Source: Mesobacillus maritimus (lineage in GTDB: Bacteria > Bacillota > Bacilli > Bacillales > Cytobacillaceae). Taken from it: a DNA stretch of 64,000 nt. The notes under the pieces were generated by a model, which saw nothing but the letters and a program-made list of their open reading frames with translations, was not told the DNA's origin and searched no databases. This document shows, one piece after another, positions 58,997 to 64,000 of this stretch (within the stretch, counting starts at the first letter, position 1; every line of letters starts with the position of its first letter). The DNA lies in assembly GCF_023715205.1 (NCBI RefSeq), contig NZ_JAMBNR010000012.1, positions 111,669 to 175,668 on the forward strand, in the 5' to 3' direction. Both the position numbers and the translations under genes were made by a program.

Positions 58997-59395
58997 TTAC
59001 ATATCTAAATCTGTAAATGCATATGGCAATAACTCTTTTAGGGACAATTCTAAGATCTCTTGCTTTTCGTTTGTTAAATAAACAGGCATGTCAGGTAAGC
59101 AGAATTCAGCTAAAACTTGTCTGCAAATGCTGCATGGTGGAAGGTAATCGACCGTGTCACCTGCAACCGCAATTGCTTGGAAATCACCTTTACGGTAACC
59201 GTTTGCAACGGCGGTAAAAATAGCGGTTCTTTCGGCACAGTTGGTTGCACCTAGGGAAACATTTTCTACGTTTACGCCATTAATAACAGTACCATCTTTT
59301 AATAATAATGCCACTCCCACTGGGAATTTTGAATAAGGCACGTAAGCATTTGCTTTCATCTGACGTGCACTTTCCATTAAGTGCTCTTTATTCAT
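58997..59395 (-). CDS. cdd: Cytidine deaminase
   Basis: 132 residues, the homotetrameric short form. The zinc site is NCAERTAIF (Cys, catalytic Glu) plus PPCSICRQVLAEFC. It deaminates cytidine and deoxycytidine to uridine forms, feeding salvage or the pyrimidine-degradation pathway. AAAGGGATGG lies before ATG 59395; ATG 59413 and 59404 are in frame but less well placed. It is a single gene here, not next to era or deoC. Confidence 0.94.
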   Translation of the reverse strand: MNKEHLMESARQMKANAYVPYSKFPVGVALLLKDGTVINGVNVENVSLGATNCAERTAIFTAVANGYRKGDFQAIAVAGDTVDYLPPCSICRQVLAEFCLPDMPVYLTNEKQEILELSLKELLPYAFTDLDM

Positions 59396-59633
59396 CGTAT
59401 CCATCCCTTTCAAAATAAGAATGAACCTTTCACAGTCCCCTATACGCCAACATAGTTGGCAGGACTTCTAATGTATAATTTTACAAATTGTTTGTCAACA
59501 ACGAAATTGTTAATTCTTCCAATTGATAGGAAAAAGGACCCTGAATCAGCGAAAATGCGGCCTTATTAAAAAAGTACGGACTGAGACAAAGTTTAGCTAC
59601 TTACCGTCTAGTTCCGATTACGTGAACTTTTTA

Positions 59634-60185
59634 CTACTTATCGATTTCTTTTAAAAATGTTAATAGTTTTTCCAACCAACGGATATTATCATCGGCTCGG
59701 TTAAAGGCGTGGTCACTAATAAATTCAACGGCTCTTTGCTGTTTTTCATCAAGGGTTGCGAATTGTTTTTGCATTTCTTCGTTATGCTTCACTTCTCGAT
59801 AGTGGGTCCAATTCTGTTTTTCTTTTTTGATTGCATCTTCGAGGAAAATAGCTGCTTTTTCTGGGTTGATATATTTCACCATATAAATGGAGATATACAA
59901 ATCTTCAACTTTAGCCCCCTTTTTAAAACTTCTGTAGATTTCTTCCTCAAGAAATTTTCGTCCTGCCTCAGTGATTATGTACAACGTTTTGTTGGGCCGA
60001 TTTTCTTTATGAACCGTTTCGACGGGTTTAATCAGTCCTTTTTTCTGAAGGGATTCGAAATTATAGTAAAATTTTCCCTCGCTCATATTTTGAATGGGTA
60101 GCGCATCGAGTAAAGTTTTCTTTAATTTATATGGATGACTCGTTTCTTCTGCTAAACTCCCAAGTATAAATAATGATAGAGACAA
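59634..60185 (-). CDS. PadR-family transcriptional regulator
   Basis: 183 residues. A PadR winged helix covers about 1-85 (LGSLAEETSHPYKLKKTL; LQKKGLIKPVET; LYIITEAGRKFLEEE), followed by a helical C-terminal dimer domain (about 95-180). The TTG start at 60185 has AAAGGAGAG about 8 nt ahead. It is divergent from a cytochrome P450 gene, with clustered ACTCT/AGAGT half-sites between them, so it probably represses that gene and itself until an aromatic or toxic ligand binds. Confidence 0.85.
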   Translation of the reverse strand: MSLSLFILGSLAEETSHPYKLKKTLLDALPIQNMSEGKFYYNFESLQKKGLIKPVETVHKENRPNKTLYIITEAGRKFLEEEIYRSFKKGAKVEDLYISIYMVKYINPEKAAIFLEDAIKKEKQNWTHYREVKHNEEMQKQFATLDEKQQRAVEFISDHAFNRADDNIRWLEKLLTFLKEIDK

Positions 60186-60347
60186 GTGAAGCTCTCCTTT
60201 CTAACATCAATCCTTTAAATGTTTAAATTTTACCATAATCCCTTTGCGTCTTCCTTCCCTTTAAAAAAACAGCGGTTGAATATGGGTGAATAAATACCTA
60301 CAAAACTTTTCTTTCACTAGTTGGTACGGGAGTCTACCTATTACTAA

Positions 60348-60392
60348 TTACTCTATAAAAACTACTCTGATTAGAGTAAAGTGAAAGAGTAA
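60348..60392. promoter_or_regulatory. Clustered inverted half-sites between padR and the P450 gene
   Basis: TTACTCT (60348), TACTCT-GATT-AGAGTA (60363-60378) and AGAGTAA (60386). A central palindrome flanked by outer half-sites is a typical operator layout. Confidence 0.5.
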
Positions 60393-60436
60393 GTAAACGC
60401 TGTAGTTTTAAAATGGTGGAGGAGGCTAAATCGTTT

Positions 60437-61675
60437 ATGACGAAAGAAATCATCCCAATTAATGAAATCACCAACTTCCAGTCACGTGCAGAAGAATTTT
60501 TCCCGATTGAATGGTACAAACATATGTTAGAGAATCATCCGGTGTATTATCATGAAGCAACAGATACATGGAATGTGTTTAAATACGAACATGTGAAACA
60601 AGTGTTGAGCAATTATGAGTACTTTTCGAGTGAAGGTACGAGAACAGCGATTTTTGTTGGCGATAATCACAAAAATAGTATGGATAAAGAAGAATCTCCA
60701 TTGAACCTGACCAATTTGGATCCGCCTCGTCATCGAAAAAGTCGATCATTGTTGTCGGCTGCTTTTACGCCGCGTAGTTTGAAGACTTGGGAACCTCGGA
60801 TTCAACAGATTGCATTCGATTTAGTAGAAGAAATTCAGGTGGATGAACCTGTTAATATTGTGGAAGCATTAGCTGGACCGCTACCATGTTTTGTCATTGC
60901 TGATTTATTTGGCGTGCCACTTCAAGACCGCTATCAGTTTAAAAAATGGGTAGATATTCTTTTCCAACCTTACGATAAAAGCAGATTAGCAGAGATTGAG
61001 ATGGAAAAAGAAAAAGCGGCGAGAGAGTATTTTCAATATCTATACCCAATTGTTGTTCAAAAACGGACCAATCTTTCCGATGATATCATCTCCGATTTAA
61101 TCCGCGCTGAAGTGGATGGGGACCGATTTACCGATGAAGAAATTGTACAGGTTACGATGTTGCTTTTAGGGGCGGGTGTTGAAACAACAAGCCACGCGCT
61201 TGCCAATTCATTTTATGGATTGCTTTATGATGATCCTTCTGTCTATGGTGAACTTAGAAATAATCTTGAATTGGTGCCCAACGCTGTCGAAGAAATGCTA
61301 CGTTATCGTTTCCATTCTTCTAGACGGGATCGAACAGTAAAACAAGACAATGATTTGCTAGGTGTTCCGTTGAAAAAGGGCGATGTAGTAATTGCTTGGA
61401 TGAGTGCATGTAATCTGGATGGAAACATGTTTGAGAATCCTTACACCATAGATATTCATCGGAAGAATAATAAAAAGCATTTGACATTTGGAAGTGGTCC
61501 GCATTTCTGTTTGGGTGCTCCTCTTGCTCGATTGGAAATGAACATTGCGCTGGAAACGTTTATAAAAAGGTTTTCTCGCATTGAACCGATTAAAGGATAT
61601 GAATTAGAACAAAATTTAACTGCTTCTGCCACGGGGCAGTCGCTAACCTCATTGTCAATGAAAGTATATAAGTAA
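60437..61675 (+). CDS. Cytochrome P450, CYP109-like
   Basis: 412 residues, soluble class I P450 size. The oxygen-binding helix has LLGAGVETTSHAL, the ExxR is EEMLRYRF, and the haem cysteine is in FGSGPHFCLGAPLARLE. The layout resembles B. subtilis YjiB (CYP109B1). It needs a separate ferredoxin and reductase, not seen nearby. The substrate is unknown; fatty acids, steroids and terpenes are reported for relatives. ATG 60413 is in frame, but GGAGGAGGC lies between it and ATG 60437, which is preferred. Confidence 0.92.
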   Translation: MTKEIIPINEITNFQSRAEEFFPIEWYKHMLENHPVYYHEATDTWNVFKYEHVKQVLSNYEYFSSEGTRTAIFVGDNHKNSMDKEESPLNLTNLDPPRHRKSRSLLSAAFTPRSLKTWEPRIQQIAFDLVEEIQVDEPVNIVEALAGPLPCFVIADLFGVPLQDRYQFKKWVDILFQPYDKSRLAEIEMEKEKAAREYFQYLYPIVVQKRTNLSDDIISDLIRAEVDGDRFTDEEIVQVTMLLLGAGVETTSHALANSFYGLLYDDPSVYGELRNNLELVPNAVEEMLRYRFHSSRRDRTVKQDNDLLGVPLKKGDVVIAWMSACNLDGNMFENPYTIDIHRKNNKKHLTFGSGPHFCLGAPLARLEMNIALETFIKRFSRIEPIKGYELEQNLTASATGQSLTSLSMKVYK

Positions 61676-61802
61676 AAGGTGAGGAAGAGGGAACATCAGA
61701 TTATACTGGTGTTCTTTTTTGTTGTCTGGTGTTTAAGAGGATATTTTAATTTCTGTGTGGAATAAAGATAGAAATGTTGTTCCAGGAAGAAGGAGAAATG
61801 TG

Positions 61803-62321
61803 ATGAATGAAAATGAAGTGGTCAAAGAAGTATTTTTAGCAGCTCAAATAAATGATCAAGCTTATCTAAGTAAGTTACTAACAGAAAATGCTGATCTAGC
61901 CAATCAAGAAAATGATGTTGGACTTACGCTTTTAGGATATGCAGCGCATTTTGGCCAGACCGAGTCAGTGAAAATATTATTAAAATTTGGGGCGGATGTG
62001 AACGCTTTGTCGCATTCGAAATTAAGTTTTATCCCGTCAAATACAGCACTGCATGCGGCGATTGCTGGTGAGCGAAATTTAGAGGTGATTGAACTTTTAC
62101 TTGAACACGGAGCAAAGACTACAATTATGGATAGCAACGGACATTCTTGTTTACATACGGCTGCGTACCACGATGATAATACGGAAATTATCCATAGGTT
62201 ACTTCAGTATGGAGCTCAAGTTGAACAAAAAGGACCAGATGGAAAAACGGCATTGGATCTCACAATCGAGCAAGGGCATAAGCAAGTGGAGAAGACATTA
62301 CGTCAAAGTGTTCAATCATAA
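61803..62321 (+). CDS. Ankyrin-repeat protein
   Basis: 172 residues built of about four ankyrin repeats after a short helix: around 38-67 (GLTLLGYAAHFGQTESVKIL), 80-110 (TALHAAIAGERNLEVIELLL), 115-145 (SCLHTAAYHDDNTEIIHRLL) and 148-170. There is no signal peptide or enzyme domain, so it is a protein-binding module with unknown partner. The frame opens at 61755, but AAGAAGGAG is placed for ATG 61803. Confidence 0.85.
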   Translation: MNENEVVKEVFLAAQINDQAYLSKLLTENADLANQENDVGLTLLGYAAHFGQTESVKILLKFGADVNALSHSKLSFIPSNTALHAAIAGERNLEVIELLLEHGAKTTIMDSNGHSCLHTAAYHDDNTEIIHRLLQYGAQVEQKGPDGKTALDLTIEQGHKQVEKTLRQSVQS

Positions 62322-62630
62322 ATAGGTCTAGATTTACATGTTCGTTTTCATGGATCGTACAAATGGGCTTCTATTTGTGAGCTGGGCAGATGTTCGAATT
62401 AAGTCAAATTTTAAACCTCCTCTTATCTAGCTTTTAAACGTATGTGGGCTTGTGCCAGGCAGTGAAGATGTATTTATTTTTATGTAAAAATTCTATGTAA
62501 TTCCCTCACAAGATTCCTTGCAAGGTTCTATCCCTTTATAGAAAAAAAGATTCATATTAGATTGGAATCTACCGGGAAGGGAGATGCTGGATTAAACGAA
62601 TAGTGAAAAAAACACTAGGAGGGTTAAAAA
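62322..62630. other. Gap with one short repeat remnant
   Basis: It contains GTGCCAGGCAG at about 62452, a fragment of the GGTGCCAGGCACC family. It should also hold the promoter of the next gene. Nothing else is seen. Confidence 0.4.
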
Positions 62631-63053
62631 TTGTACGAATTAAAAACGAAAGAAACTGATAATAGTGTAATTGAATTTATTGAAAGTGTGGACAGTCCCA
62701 AAAAAAGAGCAGATGCTTATCAGTTATTGGACATTTTTACAGAAACAACAGGATTTGAAGCGAAGATGTGGGGCCCAAGTATTATCGGATTCGGTTCTTA
62801 TCATTATAAGTATGCTTCCGGACATGAAGGCGATGCCCCTTTAGTCGGCTTTTCGCCAAGAAAAGCGAAAATCAGTTTGTATTTTGCTACCGGGGACCCT
62901 AATCGCGAACAGTGGTTAAAAAGATTTGGTAAGCACACTTCAGGGAAGGCTTGCGTTTATGTTAACAAAATTGCGGATATCGACATCGAGGTGTTGAAGG
63001 AATTAATTATTCAATCGGTTGCATTCTTAAAAAGAACATATCCTGAATCATAA
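62631..63053 (+). CDS. DUF1801 protein
   Basis: 140 residues of the DUF1801 (YdhG-like) family: KRADAYQLLDIFTETTGFEAKMWG, then IIGFGSYHYKYASGHEGDAP and FSPRKAKISLYF are typical. Its function is unknown in any organism I can name. The start is TTG 62631 with AGGAGGG 7 nt upstream. It is a single gene, closed by a hairpin at 63093, and is the last protein gene before the rRNA operon. Confidence 0.87.
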   Translation: MYELKTKETDNSVIEFIESVDSPKKRADAYQLLDIFTETTGFEAKMWGPSIIGFGSYHYKYASGHEGDAPLVGFSPRKAKISLYFATGDPNREQWLKRFGKHTSGKACVYVNKIADIDIEVLKELIIQSVAFLKRTYPES

Positions 63054-63092
63054 AAAGAAAGTGATAGACTAAAAAGGGTAGGAATAAGAAAC

Positions 63093-63125
63093 AAACCGCT
63101 AAGGTTATGCGTTTAGCGGTTTATT
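63093..63125 (+). terminator. Terminator after the DUF1801 gene
   Basis: AAACCGCTAA / TTTAGCGGTTT, nine-base loop. Confidence 0.8.
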
Positions 63126-63415
63126 ATTGTTCCTATATTATCATCTATTTTTCCCTCGACATCTTTACTTGCAGTCTTTGTATTGAATAAAAATGGATGT
63201 ACACTTGAGAACTAAACATCTAAAATCTTCACCTATAAGCAAAAATGATTTTTATATAAACATTTGATTTGTTCTCGTTATTTTTTTGACAAAAAGGATG
63301 TTTTCTATCAATCAACTTAACAAGGGGTGTTGTATGCGACATAAGAAAAATAATCTGGCAAAGTATCGGTTTTCATATATGGAGAAAGAAATTCTACTTT
63401 AATTTAAAAAAACTC

Positions 63416-63445
63416 TTGCAATCAAAGAGTGATAGATGTTATTCT
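63416..63445 (+). promoter_or_regulatory. Candidate rRNA promoter P1
   Basis: TTGCAA and TATTCT with an 18-bp spacer, about 255 bp ahead of 16S. It is weaker than P2. Confidence 0.4.
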
Positions 63446-63521
63446 AATTTGGCTGCTTTGGAAGCGGTTGAAGGTAATGACATTCATGCCAACGTTACAA
63501 AAAAACTTTTTCAAAAAAGTA

Positions 63522-63550
63522 TTGACGAATTGGTTGAGATGTTATAAGAT
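63522..63550 (+). promoter_or_regulatory. rRNA promoter P2
   Basis: TTGACG and TAAGAT with a 17-bp spacer, preceded by an A/T-rich stretch (AAAAAACTTTTTCAAAAAAG) that looks like an UP element. Confidence 0.8.
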
Positions 63551-63585
63551 ATTTCTTGTCGCTGAAAACGACAATGAAAATAATT

Positions 63586-63599
63586 GCTCTTTGAAAACT
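63586..63599 (+). promoter_or_regulatory. boxA antitermination element of the rRNA leader
   Basis: GCTCTTTGAAAACT, the usual Bacillus rRNA leader boxA bound by NusB-NusE. Confidence 0.75.
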
Positions 63600-63699
63600 A
63601 AACAAACAAGCGTCAACAAACAATATTTATCGTGTTTCTTCTATTATAATATGGAAAAACATGAGCCAACGTTTTTTATTATGAGCTAATCACTCTTAC

Positions 63700-64000
<301 letters not shown>

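Noticed and set aside
63334..63402. 22-codon basic peptide (MRHKKNN...) upstream of the rRNA promoters
   Set aside because: AAGGGGTG is close by, but the peptide is very short, with no known family and no clear promoter; it could be chance in the rRNA upstream region.

Overview
This window comes from a low-GC, Gram-positive, spore-forming member of the Bacillaceae. The partial 16S rRNA at the right edge has Bacillus-type sequence. Other signs are strong AGGAGG ribosome sites, frequent TTG and GTG starts, a RsbQ/RsbP sigma-B stress pair, a YjcZ-type 30-residue peptide and a preQ1-I riboswitch ahead of queCDE. Everything here is a call made by reading the sequence; no searches were run.

Layout. 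1-3.6 kb: a Nudix hydrolase cut by the window edge, then a TetR regulator and its YhgE/Pip membrane target, with three matching TGAC-N15-GTCA operators. 3.7-5.8 kb: rsbQ-rsbP on the minus strand. 6-9 kb: an NlpC/P60 domain protein, a two-domain sulfurtransferase and a Cof-type HAD phosphatase. 9.3-13.6 kb: murQ-murR-murP-mupG, a complete uptake and recycling operon for MurNAc-GlcNAc, with a cre-like site inside the start of murQ. 13.8-16.3 kb: htrA, a membrane protein and pspA, apparently one envelope-stress operon on the minus strand. 16.56-17.28 kb: about 14 tandem copies of a roughly 52-bp repeat. 17.6-19.8 kb: a PatB/MalY C-S lyase and an unrecognised pair of probable DNA-binding proteins.

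20-34.3 kb is a reductive pyrimidine-degradation region: aldehyde dehydrogenase, PreT, PreA, dihydropyrimidinase, NCS1 permease, a 75-residue unknown, malic enzyme and an omega-aminotransferase on the plus strand. Alanine dehydrogenase and an N-carbamoyl amino acid hydrolase follow on the minus strand. Read together: uracil or thymine to dihydropyrimidine (PreTA), to the carbamoyl beta-amino acid (dihydropyrimidinase), to beta-alanine (carbamoylase), to malonate semialdehyde by transamination, then to the acid. Malic enzyme and alanine dehydrogenase probably supply and regenerate the pyruvate amino acceptor. Inside this region, at 31262-31395, lies an orphan structured RNA candidate with its own promoter-like sequence and terminator.

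34.5-40.1 kb: a tiny lipoprotein behind a helically phased repeat array, an AAA ATPase, and a DUF418 protein divergent from a two-component pair (an arrangement like B. subtilis yrkO/yrkPQ). 40.1-55.6 kb holds two paralogous formate dehydrogenase modules. Module 1 is fdhA-DUF1641 (minus) divergent from DUF2294-fdhD and a formate/nitrite channel. Module 2 is channel-fdhA-DUF1641-HMA-like-zinc ribbon-fdhD (plus). Small membrane, coiled-coil and sporulation-type genes lie between them.

55.8-56.4 kb carries the most unusual gene: a peroxiredoxin whose catalytic cysteine codon is replaced by an in-frame TGA, followed 12 nt later by a bacterial SECIS-like hairpin, in a protein with no cysteine at all. 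It is best read as a selenocysteine peroxiredoxin. 56.6-58.6 kb: preQ1 riboswitch and queCDE. 59-63 kb: cytidine deaminase, a PadR regulator divergent from a cytochrome P450, an ankyrin protein and a DUF1801 protein. From 63.4 kb: ribosomal RNA promoters, boxA and the first 300 nt of 16S rRNA. Several dispersed intergenic repeat families run through the window.
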